Shown in pieces: positions 12,101-27,100 of a stretch of DNA of 64,000 bases (within the stretch, counting starts at the first letter, position 1; each line of letters opens with the position of its first letter). Under the pieces are notes generated by a model, which was given only the letters and a program-made list of their open reading frames with translations, did no database searches and was not told where the DNA came from. The DNA lies in assembly GCA_021234535.1 (NCBI GenBank), contig CM037843.1, forward strand, positions 19,127,911 through 19,191,910, in the 5' to 3' direction. This DNA comes from Stichopus chloronotus. Lineage: Eukaryota > Echinodermata > Holothuroidea > Aspidochirotida > Stichopodidae. The position numbers and the translations under genes are program-made.

Positions 12101-15100
12101 AGTACACCTTATTACTAAACATTTCCCATCAAAATGAGACACCACCACAGAACAAAAGAGGAAAGTGAGGGTAAGTTTGACCAGTCTTGTTTCATAGTCT
12201 TGCACCTTTAAATGTACCCTGGTAAAAATCTTAAATATTGACAAAAATTTGTAAAGGTTCTTTTAGTCTGTGCCACTTCAATTTTGGTCAGTTCATTCTC
12301 AACAAAAAAAGGGCGGTTACTTATATTCTCCATGGAATGTTTGATAAAGACCCTAAACACATTGTTTCTAAATGAAAGGCATGACCTTACCTGTTTCCAG
12401 GGGTTGCCTCACTTTCTGCCTTTGAAGACCATATCTTATCCCTGGGCCATTGGGGAAGGTAGGTGCAGACCACAGGACAGAGATGTACGTCTGGGTGATG
12501 GGATCTGCCCGAGGGGCATCCTGACCCTCGGGAGGTGCAGGGTGGGTTCTAGCTGGGGTGCTATCACTCTCTGTGCAACCGGCCACTGTGCATGCCTCGA
12601 TGGTTACTGCAAGGAGATAAACGGAAATGTCAAAATGGTGTCCCACTGCTTTGGAAACATCACATGGCCCTGCACGTAGATGTTCAATGAGTCTATAATC
12701 AGGTGTGGTTGGACACTTTTTCAAACTTCAGTAGAACACCACTTTGCAGTGGGCTGGCATTGTGAAAATTGCAACTATAACAAGGATAGGGGAAGTGGAA
12801 GGATGGGCATCCATTTGCCGCTAATTTCATGCAATACCACCAGAACAACACAATAGTGACAATTCTGAATGATTCTTAACAAATAACCTAAAAAAATGAT
12901 TGACGATAAATCTAATGAAATGTTCACTGCTATCAATAAATTGCAAGCTTGTTCCTAACAGTTAAATAAAAACTTCTCATACATGAGTCATAATAGATAT
13001 GTCAACCAACCACAAGCACTTAAAAGGTTTTTTTTTTCCAGTGAATATATTCACTTGCAGATATTCACAAAATTCTAATAACGAATCTTCGAGTGTTACC
13101 TTCATAGTCCGTGTATGGTATCAGGGAATCTACTATATATGTTGTCATGGTAACATTATCCAGGTATATGACTGGCTGAGGCATTCTGATGGAGTAGCTC
13201 AAGAGGACACCATTGGCTTCTGTCGGTGGATCCCACATGACCAAGAAACTGGAAGGACCCAAGACATCTACTGAAGGAGGTCTTAATCCACCAGGAGCTG
13301 CAAACAAATTTAACTATGGTCAAAAACAAAAAGCTTGTTGCTTTGGAGAACTAACCAGCCATTCCCCCTCCCTCACTCCCCCATCCCCACAACCACCATT
13401 GAAATGGCTCTAGTCTAATAATTTGCAAATGTTTAGAAGAAATTCTTCGCATTCAAGAACTTTATGGCTGTTATATGACTATCAGAATACATACCCTGAC
13501 ATGAAAACAGCCAATACATTTGCTTATACTTTCTTAACCCATTCACAGCCAGTGTCCATTACTTGGACACCACCCTTTTCAGCCAACTACATAAATAGAA
13601 ACATTAAAATTTTACCTAAAAGTACGTACATGGCTGTGAACTGAAACTTTTCAAGATACATAATATTATGTGGCTGTGAAAGGGTTAACCATTCAGACTA
13701 AATAAAAATTTCTAATAAACTTGTGTAAGGTACTGAGAGCAAAAAGCTCATTGATATGACATCAACAAATTAAACCCTCCTTGACACACATATGTCCATT
13801 TATTGGTCAAAATTGCATTATCACTGCTCCATCCCCCAGCCATGATGCCACTGATTTAGCGAAAGAAACCCGCTATATTTCTGAATCCAGTGACAACTGA
13901 AATATTGTCATGAATAAAATCTTTGATAAATCCATATCAAACTGTAATCTGCAAATTCATAAAAACGTATTTTCTTTAAAACGCATGTTTGATTAAAATT
14001 CGTTCAACTTCCAGATTTCCTTACATGCTTCGAGAGTGGTGACCGCTGCCCAGAGACTGACGTGGGATCCGGCCGGACTGGACACACGGATCCTGTACTC
14101 GTACGCGGTGAACGGCGTTATTGATGGAGAACCGTCACGGTATCTACGCGGCACGTCGGTGCCGACGGTCGCTACAGTGAAGACTGAACTACTACCAAGC
14201 ATCCTCCTTTCTATCTCATAGCCAATTAGATCTCCATTGGGGGAGGTCGGTTGTTGCCAAGTGACGATCACAGAGGTTGGCGTATCTGATCTCAGCGCTG
14301 GAGGATCCTGACCAGATGGAGCTAAGGGTGAACAAATGATATGAGACTGACAAGAATTAACATGTTAATTAAATTTAACAACACACAAGTTAACTGACAA
14401 TGAAAAGTAACAGCATTAAACATAAAGAAACAGCAAACGGTAAAATTTAGTGCCATGGTAAAGGCCATGAGTCATACTATTAACAATACTGATCACAAGA
14501 AAAGAAACATATATGCCCAGATACTCCAATAAAATCATGTTTCATGCACATGATAACATTTGAAATAAATATGACAGGGCCACCTAAAAAGAATAATACG
14601 GGCCAATCTCTTTGAAAACAAATGACAATGGTCAGTTTCTACGTAAAGAAATGATAGAGGACACTTTACTTTAAAAAAAAATTGATAAGGGCAGTCCCCT
14701 TAAAACTATTTGATAGGGTCCACTGACTGAAAAAAGGTATATCAGGCTGCCAAGTATTCCAAACTTTCTGTTAGAATGACTAAAAAATCCACCCCTCCCT
14801 CCACTGTTGTAAATAGCTTTGGAGTAAACCCTGATAAGTTGTGGTGTCTTTTGAACTTTTCTCATTGTATTTGTGGACACAAAATACAAAGAAATATTTC
14901 CTTGTAAGAAACATCCTTCTTTTTATTTTTATTTATTTTTTTAAAACAACACTTCACAAGGCATTCAAATATACGTATTGGATGGTAACTGGTAGATCAC
15001 TTACCAGCCTGTGGGGTTAGATAAGTTGCCGATGGTGGACTTAATGAACACCCTTCGCTGTTGCATACCTCTACCCTGAAAATATACTCAGAGAATGGAA

Positions 15101-18100
15101 CTAAACCATCTGCTCTGAATTCTGTGGTATTTCCAGGAAGCTATGAAGACAAAAATCAAACCAAAATTACAGTTTCTCAACAATGTACCTTTAATGGACC
15201 TGTCACTGACAGAAGACCACTCAGTTCTTAAGTAACAGAGGAAGGAAACAATTTTTACAATAGGACACTTTAATGAAAAAGGGTTGCAAGACAAGCAGTT
15301 CTGAGGACAGTTGTGTGTCAAGAACAAAACAAACCTATGTGACAAACTTCTGTAAGGCAAGGGAGTAACTGTTGTGCCATATACACCCTTTTCACACACC
15401 AATTGAATAGTTGTTCCATAATTCTGCTCAGAAGAATGCACAGATTTAATACATAATTCTGTCAAATTTTTTAAACAGTTACCAAATATTATTAGTGCTG
15501 ACATTAGATCATTGCACTCTGCAATCTTACAATTGATGATGATTGTACATTATTCTTCCATAGACTGGGTCACTTATTTTCTAGAAGGATTTTTGGTACT
15601 AATTACCATAGGCGTTGTTTGCTCCGACCTCCTGCTGGACAATCCAGCCCACGGATGTTTATTATTTTAACGACTGACTAGGATACTCGAATTTCACTTA
15701 CAATGGTTCTGAGCAAGCCATTCTGGTAGATATTGACTCTTCTGATAATTCCATTGGGTCTTGTCGGTTGTTCCCAGGTTACATGTAACGTATTGGCATC
15801 AATGACAGCAGCCATTGGTGGATCAACAGGTCCAGGTGCTTCATGTGACAAACAAAATAATAAACACATTCATTTTCTTTTATTTCTTAGGGGGAGGTAC
15901 TAAAACCCCAAAACAAGAAGGATCAAATAACATTTTAACTTAAAATAATAAAAACATCTGACTCAACTACATTGCAAAAGACATTGCATTTGCCTCTCTC
16001 AAGAACAACCCTTCCTTCCCCCTTCGCATTGAACTGATCATTGTAACTTTCCCCTTCTCCAAGGCCCTCCAGTGCCAGGTTCCACAAATGATATTACTTA
16101 ACTTCTTTCATTTCTCTGTGTTGACTGTTAAATAATTTTACACATCAAAGCACAACTTTGCTATCCCTTGACTGGTTACCAGACGATTATTGCCAGGAAT
16201 AAATTACCTGCTTCAAGAGTGAAAGCAGACACCCACAAAGTCTCGGTGCTTCCGTAGTTATTGACGGCGGTCAGCCTGAACTCGTACTCTGTGTAGGGTT
16301 CCAGGCCGGTCTTTGGAAAACTAGTAGCTCTTGTGGGAGTAGAGAACAATCTACAAATTGAAGGGGGTGGGGAGAGAAAAGAAACTCAAATTGTAAAATC
16401 TCTATTAATTCAAATCTTTCTTGGAGAAAGAGATTTGCATCACTTGAATATTATTTTAGATGTAACTTGAGATAAATTTGGCCAGGTAACTCTCCTGAGA
16501 AAATCTTTTGTATTTTCACTGACTTAATTAGCGCTTAAGTCATAGCACCACACTATCTGACAATGATGTATTTTACAATTTGTATTATTTCAACTTACAC
16601 CATTTTGGTCTTTGACCAGTCACAGCAACCTTCTTGGAAAGAAAGACAGTCTTTAGGAAAAAAACAAGTTTTATTCATGAGTTCAAACAACTAACTGATC
16701 AGCGTATTTTCTAAGTTCTGGCAAGAGATTTCAATCAGCATGTTTCATCACTCTCAAAGTTTGATATCACAGCAAACAGACTCCAACATTTCATTCTTTT
16801 GGATGTTCTGAAGACAGAAATAAATAATACAAGGCCAGGAGGATGAAATGATGTATCCAGTTCCAATGCTACCAAATGACGGGCTGATTGCGAACAATAT
16901 CACGAAGAAAACTCTAATCGGTTTGGCGTACGAAGAAAGTGGACTGAGTACTAAAATCTAAAGAAAATCCTTAAGGATACATACACACACAGAGTGAAGT
17001 AAAAGTCTGCAAGTCAAGATTGCTTATAACATAAATGACCTCAAAGTATAAACTGAGGGGGAAGGGGTGACTGGGATGAGGTGAGGTGGGGTGGAGGATT
17101 TCCTTACTCTTCTTGAGCCCCGGGGCTGCCTGCCGGTCTGAATGTCAGTAGAAACAAAGCTGAGCCAGGTGCATTATTCCTCGCTGGATCATTCCAAGAT
17201 GCAAGGATAGATGTAGGACCACTAGGAGTCAATACCGGTGGAAGCAATCCATCGGGACCTAAAAGAAAGAGAGACAGAAATATACCATAAAGTGGTGTTA
17301 TTGTCAAACATGATTGTAAAAATTCAATGTTTTCTTTGATTTGGAGATTCTTTTTAGTTTATTGTATAGCAAGTATCCCTGATATGCAAAGTAACTGTTG
17401 ACTCCTCTAATATGTCAATGTTATGTCTGCTTCCCATTCAGAGACAAAAAAGGATATATGCCTTTGAAGAAGCTTTTTGATGATCTTTACTAGCATGAAT
17501 TTCTCCTTAACACTAAGTTCAAACCTGCTACCTTAAAAAAAAAAAAAAAAAAAAGATCAAAGGGGTATTTAAAATAAAACAAATTGTGAAGTCTTTATCT
17601 GATTGGGAGAAGGATACAAACACACTTTAAAAACTGCTTTTTTTTTTATCAAGATCTATGATCCTCTCCTAGTTCCCATTTTGGTAGTCTCCATCGGACC
17701 AAAAACAGTACATGAGTTTCTCCTTTGTCAGACTCCGGATCAAGAGACTGCACTTTTGACTTACTTCCTCTCGGCATGGTGAGTCTGACTTCATTACTGG
17801 ATACACTCCCTCTGGTGTTAGATGCCCTCACGGTGACAGAGTAGAAGCTGTCTGGTATCAGTCCATCTATAGTAAACATCTGATTGGAGATGGTTGTGTT
17901 CAATAAAATTCTGGTTTCTCTTAACGTTGAATATTCATTCATTTCTGTCAGAGAAAATGCAAAAGAGTATTTCACCAAAGAGGAAAGTCAGTGCCTGAAG
18001 AAAAGAAAATTTTTTTGATTGATGAAAACAGAGTCGATAAGAGTGAAAATGAAAACACTACAGTCACATGAAAAGTTTGTTGGCTAGAAGGATATATGTA

Positions 18101-21100
18101 CAATATGCACATTCACTCAACCTTCATATGTGAAGCTCATTTCAGAGTACAAGAGTACCTGGTGCGATATAAAACAGTCCATCAAACAGCACATCATAGA
18201 TAAGATTGCCATTAGGCTGAGCTGGAGAAGACCAGAAAGCACTGACTGTCCTTGCACTCAATGGTGACACCGACAGGGTTATGGTGCCCACCGGTGGTGC
18301 TTCTTGGGTCCTTGCCTGGACCTCTGGGCTATACGCACACCCGGCGGAGGTGCAGGCCTCCAATCTGAACACCTGCAAGCTCCAAGGGGCTAGGCCGGTG
18401 ACCGTGGCTGTGGTTTGGGTTGAGTTTTGGCTGGGAATGTTGTTATGGAAGAGAGCATAGCTGATGATGATACCTACAAAACAGAACAGACGATATATGA
18501 AACTTTAAAGCTACTAATGTTGCACCAATTACCCCAAAACATTGTCCACATCTATCATTAGCTTTATTTTATACACTATCCTCTATCTAGAATGTTACAT
18601 GCTAAGGTGATTCAAGAAGTGAAAATAAATTTACCAATGTCAACATCTTTTGCAGCCTTGGGTCATTCAAAGGATATCGATTATTGGCTAATTCCCACTT
18701 TCTGAATTCTAAAATAGATTTCTGTAGATAGTTATTTCCTTGTGATTAGTATTACTCAAATTTATCCTGAGCAGCCTTTGGAAGGGAGGAGAGAATTACA
18801 TTTGACAAATCTCATTTTAAACATCAAACATTTTGTACATTTTCAGTGCTCACCATTTTGGAGACAATCATAGATCATAAAGAAATGTCACACAATGGCT
18901 TGATACTACAGAGATACCACCGGTTAAGGCTGCATGATCTATCCCTTGCAAAATCTTAAATCTTACCATTAGGCTGATCAGGGGGTGACCAGGATATGTC
19001 TAGCTGAGACGAGCTAGCAGCCACCACTGTAGGAGTTTGGACGCCTTCTGGAGCACTCTCTGAGGTCCTTGCAGTGCTTGGTGGACTGATGGTACACCCA
19101 CCACCTGAGCAAGCCTGAAAAATGAAAGGTAAAGAAGAAAATAACAAACTTGCTTCAAACAGCACAGTGCTACAGAGGTAGCAACTGTTCCTAATGGGTT
19201 TCTGACTTCATGTCATTACAGTTGCAATGGCATCTTATCGCAGGATTCCAAAGGCACAAAAACAAGTTCATAAACTGGCTCATTAAAATGTAAGTAACGA
19301 GAAAACTGGAACAAGATCGTAACAAGTGGTTGAGGATTAAGACTTACATGTCATCCCAACAGAACAACAGGAGAGGATGGTCTCAGTGTTAAAAAGGATA
19401 AAGACAATCATTATTATAATTATTATTATGCAATACAATATAAACTGTGACAGATGGCTGCCAGGACAAGCAATGCCACCACTGGAGTCACATGATACAG
19501 TGAACCCTGTGACAGGCAGTTCATGTTACATATACGCACATGGATATCACCATCAAAGCTTTTGGACAGAATGTAATCTGTAACAGGTGGTTACTGAAGA
19601 GTTTACAAAAAGAACCTTTGTCAACATTTCAACCATGCCATGCATATACCCTGTGAGAGAGAATTTTCATAATATTATGTACGGAAGTGCTATTGTCATT
19701 ATAGCTATCGGACACATAAATGGGTTGTGAAACATGCAGTTTCAATTAATTCCAATCCACAAATAATGATATCACTCTCAGTGTTATGAGACACAAAGTA
19801 AGATGTGACAGGTGGTTGGCGAGGAACTGTTTGAACTTATGATGTCAACACAATGACTGTACCATGCAATGAACCCCGTAGTAAAACAAACACTCAACAA
19901 ACGATTAATCTCACCATCACTGCTACGTAATAGAACGTTCCTGGTGTCAGGTCACGGATGACAAAGTCCATAAAGAGGTCAGTTGAGTTGTAGACTGGTT
20001 CCCTATCGGCTCCAAATGTATCCGACAGGAATAGGACATACCTCTCCAAGATGCCGTTGACACTACTGGGAGCACTCCACTGGGCCTCTATGGATGTTGG
20101 ACCACTGACGAAGAGCCTGGGAGCGGTCACGGACTCCGGTGGTAGCTGGGACGTGGTGATGGACACCTCTGGACTGTTGCTACATCCTACACTGGTGCAT
20201 GCTATGGTAATTAAAAAAAAAAGTAAAAAAAAAATCTAGGAAATCATTTCAAAGCAAAGAAAGGAAGCCAAAAGAGTATCCAAACTACAAATATGAAGGG
20301 GAACTGCAAATGAGATTCTACATATATGTATTTTTTTTAAGATTGAGGATAAATTAATAACAAAATCCGATGAAAGGAGCAGAATCAGAGGTAAATTGAT
20401 GCACACCTGAAATTGAGATATATTAACTTATCAACCCACTGTACAGGTTTGCTTTTTCTTAAGTTTTTTTCCTACATATAAAATGAAACTCAGAGAACAT
20501 AAAGAGCAAATTAAAAGCTCTGAAGGCAAGTGATCTCAAAACTATACTTTAAGTGTTTCATTCAATCCTTCCTGACCTTGCCCAAAAAAAAAAAAAAAAA
20601 CAAAAAAAACAACACATCAACAAAGGGATAAAGAGGAATGTACACATAAAAAAGTACAGGGGAAAAAAATATACAAATAAGAATTCAGAATCACGAAATG
20701 CAATGTACAAAACTGCGGAATTGATTCCATCCATGACTTGACAATGATAAGAAAAATATCATAGACAGGAGCTTAATCTCCAGTCAACTTTAAAGCTTCA
20801 CACTGACCTGTGAGTGTGAATCTGTATCCAGTAAAAACACTAAGTCCTTCCTGGGTGTGGTTCCTAGCAGACCCTCGATAGATTTCTACGCCGTTCATCG
20901 TCAGACGGTAGGATAGGATTACACCGTTGGGACTGACGGGGGGAAGCCACTCCAGGTCCAAGTATCTCCCACCGATGGTGGCAGCGGAAGGAGGTTGCAC
21001 ACCATCAGGAGCTGTGGAGCACAGAGAGACAACTGGGATTAAGCACAACACATTCTAAATCAGAAAAATCTTTCTTCAAAGGACAATAGAAATTTTTTTT

Positions 21101-24100
21101 GGGGGTAGCCACTGAAGGAAATCGATAGTTCGGAAAAATTAGAGATATTTTCCTTTCTGTATCTGTAAAAAAAAACATATCTCAGTAGCATATTTGGTTT
21201 GGAAGTTATGGATTTTGAAAGAAATATTTATTTCAAAAATGGTACATTGCATGAGGGGAAACTTGTGATGTCACACAGGCACAACTACATGAATATCCTG
21301 TGTATTTCTTTATGATCTTAACGGTCTTAAAAAAGTTACAATAGTTTTGGAGATGTGACCATAATGTCCACAATATTTCAAGGAAAATGTATCATATACC
21401 CAAGCTACATTTTCACTAGTATCAAATTTCAACGTTAAATGAAGGTTTCAATTTCAAAGAAAAGCAAAGACATCTTGCAATAATTTGTCACTGTTAATAG
21501 CATTTTGTTAACCTTGAAGTGACAGGAAATCTTACTTGATCAGGGACAGTCTTTCTTCAAAGAACAATATCTTGAGTTAGGAACAAGATATTGGCATAGG
21601 GTTTAAAATGCCTGTCATGAAAAATTATTCTCTTTCATTCAAGAAACCCTTTAATTGTCAGTAATATATGTTTTTTAAGGGATTTTTGGCACACATTTTG
21701 TACTGTATGTTCCTCTTTAATAATTTCTCCACGTTAACCACACACGAATGAGCAGGTCTTATGACGTTCGTCAAATAACTTCCGCTGCTGAGAAGTGTTG
21801 GTTACATAGCCGTTTAAGTGCAAGTCATAATCAAAGCAAACAAACAGCGATTCGCACGATTACCAATCCCACAATGTATGTGGAAGACTAAACAATGAAA
21901 AAGTTGGTCGTATAAAAGCCAAATTGAATTTAAGGTATTACTAACACTGTTACACACCTTCTTCTAATGTGAAAACAGGTACCCCTGAACTCTCAGAACA
22001 ACCACTAGCAGTGCAGGCACGGAGAGAGACCAAATAATTAGTGTAAGGTATGACACCGGTTATATTTCCTGTGAAACAAGGAGACGGTGGTGGTGAGATG
22101 AGAATTCTTTCAAAGTATAAATAAATACTTTAAAGTGAATCATTAAAATGAAAAATAGTTAATTAGCTCTTACACAGCCTGAGTGCTCAAAAGAATCAGC
22201 AGCACCAATGACGAAAATCTGTTTTTGCAGAGATGCCAAAGAAAAATACAACAATTGATTGACTTTGGCATGAACTTTTAAACCGTTTCTTCTGCAGCAC
22301 ATCTCAGTACCTACATTTGAGGGTAGAATCTGTCATTGGAACTTCATAACGGAAAATGCTGTCAGTGTGCTTTCTCGTACTATTTTTGCTGCGCCCCTTT
22401 GAGGGTTTTCAAAGGTCCTGCATAGGTCATCTTTCCCATTCCAAATATTTGCAAAAAATACACGATAATCTGTTACCACAACCCTTGCATATATATCTGC
22501 AGTCAGTGAAAACAGAGAGCAAAGGCTTTACCTGAATTTTCCTCTGAGGAGGTATCGGTGAAGATAGCTGTTACTGGTGTCAGCAGTGGTATGTCCTGAT
22601 TGTAAGCTAACAGAACATACTGTGAGAGCACTCCTGTATTTCCGGCAGGTCTCTGCCAGTCGACACTGATCGTATACCCATCTAGTGACACTGGATCGTT
22701 TGGTGGGTTCAGGCCAGTAGGGACTTGAATGGAGTCAAAAAAATGAGGTTTCATGTAATCATGGGTTCAACACAAATGAAAATGGTGCACAAGAGTGACA
22801 ACATACACAGGCCAAGAACGGTCTTCCACTTACAAGTTCAGGTCACATTTTCAGAAATAGGTGGAAAGTCAGCAAATAATTGTTAGATTTTGTGTAATAA
22901 AAATTTCAAATTTTCTTGGTACAAAGAAACTGCACTTTCAGCTGTTAGTTCTCCAAGGCAACACAAAGAAATTGAATACAACTACTACTGGAAATGCTCA
23001 AATTTTTTGATGTTTCATCATTTATATACAAATCCAAAAAAAAAATTTCAAGATTATTTATTTTGTAAGGTACTCAACAGAGAACAAAATCTGTACTTAC
23101 TCCCTTCTCTTGTTCTTCCGGGGGACCAGACACTGTTGGTGGAACCTATGCTATTTGTTGCCGTCACTCTGTACATGTACTCTGAAAAATGAAATGTAGA
23201 AATTCGTCTGCCACCAAATCATTCTCCAGCAATAAGAATATGAAAGCAAGAATGGTACGCAAAGAATGATGAATACGTATTGGTGATGTAGTTCTCCAGT
23301 TTTAGTGAAAGGTAATATGATTATAACAGAGAACAAATGTGACCAAAATGATTAATAACAGGTGTGGTTTGCAACTCTTTTAAGATTCTTCTAGCAGATA
23401 TTTGTGCCAAGGTGGCATTAATTTATTTAGCACATTTACTGAGTGGCCACATCTACTTCATGTTACTATAGTCTGTGATTTCAGTGTGCTAGTGACTGAC
23501 AATGTTGAATTATTAAAATAAAGTAAATGAATACAAATATCAAAAGTAAGAATGAAGTGAAAGAAGAATGGATAACAAAACAGATGATGAGAATGATTCC
23601 AAAAAGTAACAGATAACATTCCTTTCGTCTTCAAATATTTCCTTTTATTCATTGATTTACAACTTCTATGTCATATCCTTGGGTGACAATTTTAGGTGAC
23701 ACTTTCAGTCACTGTAGTGATATGAAAGGCCAAAAGAAAAATACGATTCAGTCACAGTCATTACTGACAAAAAGGTATCATAAAAACAAAAAATACATAA
23801 AGCGAAATATTGCATTTAAAATGCACCAACATGATGCACAAAGAAAAATGGCATACTAAGAAAAAAAAAAAAACACACTAAGAAAAAAAACTTCCATTAT
23901 TGCTAAACAATTCAGTCTCACCAATAAACATCAGCAACACAGCTTCATTTCTTCAAAAACATAAAATGATTAACAGAGGATACATCACTTGAATTTTTGA
24001 GAGTCTTGATGATCAGATTATTCTTTGGCAACAAGTGACTGACTTTCTGTCTGTGAAGAACTGATTTCTTGAGAAAAAGACTACCGTTCTGCCTCTGAAT

Positions 24101-27100
24101 AATATATCATACTGCATCCAAAAATATTGGTTTTAAAAATTTGATTTTTTTTTTTTGTAAACAAATGCAATATTTCTCTTTAGGAAAAGCGTCTCTAGAA
24201 TGAGGGTTTAGATACATTCTTACCAGTAAATACTTGCAGATTGTGGTCATTAACTATCCTAGAAGAGCCTGAGTATACTTCTGTGGTGGTTGCTGAAGTA
24301 CATGAAGTTCCTGGCACGGTAGGGCATCCATCCAAGTACACATTCAATACTTCACCGGCGTTGAAACTAACGGGGACATTGCTCACGCTTAATTCTTTCA
24401 TGCATCCTCCAAATGCTGAGAAAGAAGAAGCGCAGTGGACCCGTTTTTCTTACCGACACTTATAACTTTAGGAGAAATTTTACTTCGATTGTCATTTGCA
24501 AAACTTTATGAATCGACATTTTTCATCTCTATATCTAATGGCTTCGACAACAATGTGTACCAAAAAGCATGATGAATGCTGCAGGGTTGACAATGATTTT
24601 GTAAGTTTGCCAAATAAGAAGAGGGAAAGACATGCCTTGACTGATGAAAAGGCTAAGCCTCGTTGACATTTAATTCTCCAAAATTATTTGAAGAAGATGA
24701 TAAAACAAGTGTTTCGAAAATTACCACAAACACAGTGTCATCAGTTTAAAATGCAGTTATGTTGGTAGAGATTTTACCTTTCTCAAGTGGTTCCTCAAAA
24801 CTTGAACGTCAATTTACACCATTCATCTTTGTTTCACTGGTAAAACAGGCAAAATCCATTGAAAGAAGGTCTTAAGTTCAATGTAAAATGCCCAGTGCCA
24901 TTTTTTCAGCATTCATGGTGTTGTTACAACCCGTGAAGCAAGTGTTGAAGACTTCTTTGGTGAAGTCCAATGTGTGTTTACCCTTATACATCAATTACAA
25001 CTGTATACTACTTGATTCAACATTGGGTTAATACTGCACCTGTGATATCTGCAATCGAATGTGCATCAGAGCTATCAGGGACTCCCCCAAAGTAAAGAGG
25101 TGATGTCAGCGAGGGAACCTGAAATGTCACGGTCCTAGTTTCACCGGCCACGGACATGAACACCAGAGGACCAACCACTGAAATGGTGATCCTATACCAC
25201 TGCCCATCGCACAACCTGGTACCATCAATTTGGAGAAGTGTTGAAGCCCCGGAGTTGGAGTTTATTGTGAGCTGACAGACAATGTAAGAATATCAAAGGC
25301 ATGAAAAAATTATTACCATAAAAGAGAAGCAAACAAAATAAAGCAGGAGATAATGAGGTGAGGTGATAGGTAGAGTAATGAAGTTTGACTAAAGATCATT
25401 CCAACCTATGACATTATGCTACCGACACAGATGAAAATAAAAAGTAATTATCTACCTGCAGAGTTCCTTGCACAAGTCTTAAATGCAAAAATTGTCCATT
25501 GTCACCATGACTGAAGAGAATGGTGCCTGTGAGGTACTCGGTCCTTACAGTCAGGGAGAGGTTAAATCCACCGACTGCTGCCAGAACGCTTGATGGCAAT
25601 GTCACATAACCTGTAATGCACCGACATGGAAGAAAATTAACGAACATGGTGCATAGCTGAGAGAGACGTTCATTGGTAACTTTCAACAGTGACAAAAAAA
25701 GATTAACGAAGGAGAAGATAATAAACAAGGGAGAATATAGTTTCCCATTGGACTTTGCCCTCAAGTGAGAAACGACTGAAGATGGAAAGATGAGAAAATG
25801 AGATTTATTTGTTAACTAGACTTGGGATATTAAATTGTCAAGCATTATCATGGTGAGAGAAAAAATCGTAAAATATGCATATGTGCAAAAATGAGTCAGT
25901 CTGATACAGGAGTAGATTAGAAGCTGAAGAGTAACTGTTGAGTAAGGAGGTTGAACTACATCATATTTGAAATGCAATGAAGAAAGCTGCTCAAAGTGAC
26001 ACGGCCTTTAAAATGAAAATCTATATGCTTGGCACTTCCAGGGGGTTCTGCACCAGTGAACCACTGAATTACTTGTGCCATGACAGTAACATTTAAGTGT
26101 TGTCTACAGTGAGGCTTAAGTCTGTTTGCATAGTTTTTGCACAATTTCAAACATGTTTCTCAACAGGTCCATGTCCAGAAACAGTCCTCTTTGCTAGAAA
26201 TTTTGGCAAAGTGCCAAATCTGCATTAATACAAAATGGGTAATTGAGTGTAGGCATATTTGGCATCAGGGCATCAGGGCATATTTGGAGTCAACACAGAA
26301 GACCTTCTTCAACACTACCAAATTAGTTTCTTTGAGGAAAGCCCCAGTAAAGATCACAAACTAGATTGTTCAACATTTTACAAAACCTACTTTCTGCAAA
26401 AAATAAGATGAGTAAAACAAATAGTTTTGACAATCCAATATCTCAAAGTAACGACAACATACCATTTCCAGGAAAATGAGCACCGGACTGTAAGTTTAAT
26501 GGACACCCCTGCCAGCTGCTGACAACGTCTTCTTGAATTTCACTTGAGCTAAAGACTAGGTTCTCCCAAACTGATATTGTGGTCCTACTTCTTTCAATGC
26601 GGACATTTCTCAAGCAGCCAGCGAACCCTTCGCGAATGACGGCTAAGTTTCCCTGGTCCGATCTACGGATTACAAAGTCTGTGGGGAGACCTCCAACGTA
26701 GACCCCTGTGGTCTGGCCTATGATGTTAGATGACGTGGGGGCAGTAGCTGTGCCTGTGTTGAGAATGAACAAAAAGAAATAAGTTCAATAAATGATGGTG
26801 CATCTGAAGGAAACTCCAACAAAGGACTTTTGGGTATCAACAAAAAGCTTAGCTTTAAACAATTTACAAGACCTTCACTACACAAGGAAAGATTTGAATC
26901 AGTCTTTCATAGAATGTTGAACAGATTTAAAAAAACACAATAATACAGTAACTTGCTCTATTTTAAAATTGAAAGTTTTCGTATTTCTAGCTAGTGTCTA
27001 ACTTTTAATGAAGGTCCAGCTCATTCCACCTTGCATGTGATCCACGCAAACTGCATCACACACTTTGGATATGATAATAATGATGGAAACAAAGTTCAAG

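Larger units (their letters stand above)
10409..13099. other. introns 41-44 of usherin (between listed exons)
   Basis: The introns at 10409-10989, 11200-11572, 11801-12390 and 12607-13099 hold no recognisable gene. A perfect 16-base palindrome (cttatgatatcataag) lies at 11835-11850. Confidence 0.65.
14322..20807. other. introns 31-39 of usherin (between listed exons)
   Basis: Nine introns (14322-15004, 15141-15701, 15839-16207, 16351-17107, 17259-17764, 17945-18158, 18474-18966, 19115-19914, 20202-20807). Apart from the 30-base minisatellite, A-runs at about 17535-17554 and 20583-20600, and diverged 'tgtgacaggtggttg' repeats between 19430 and 19830, I see nothing. Confidence 0.6.
22069..25039. 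other. introns 26-29 of usherin (between listed exons)
   Basis: Introns 22069-22531, 22724-23100, 23182-24223 and 24416-25039. The third holds A-rich stretches near 23870 and one copy of repeat R2 (24030-24190). No extra exon recognised. Confidence 0.6.

Noticed and set aside
12284..12679. 131-codon plus-strand frame over usherin exon 42
   Set aside because: Antisense shadow of a well-supported usherin exon.
15088..15504. 138-codon minus-strand frame near usherin exon 39
   Set aside because: Overlaps exon 39 in a different frame and then reads intron; no homology.
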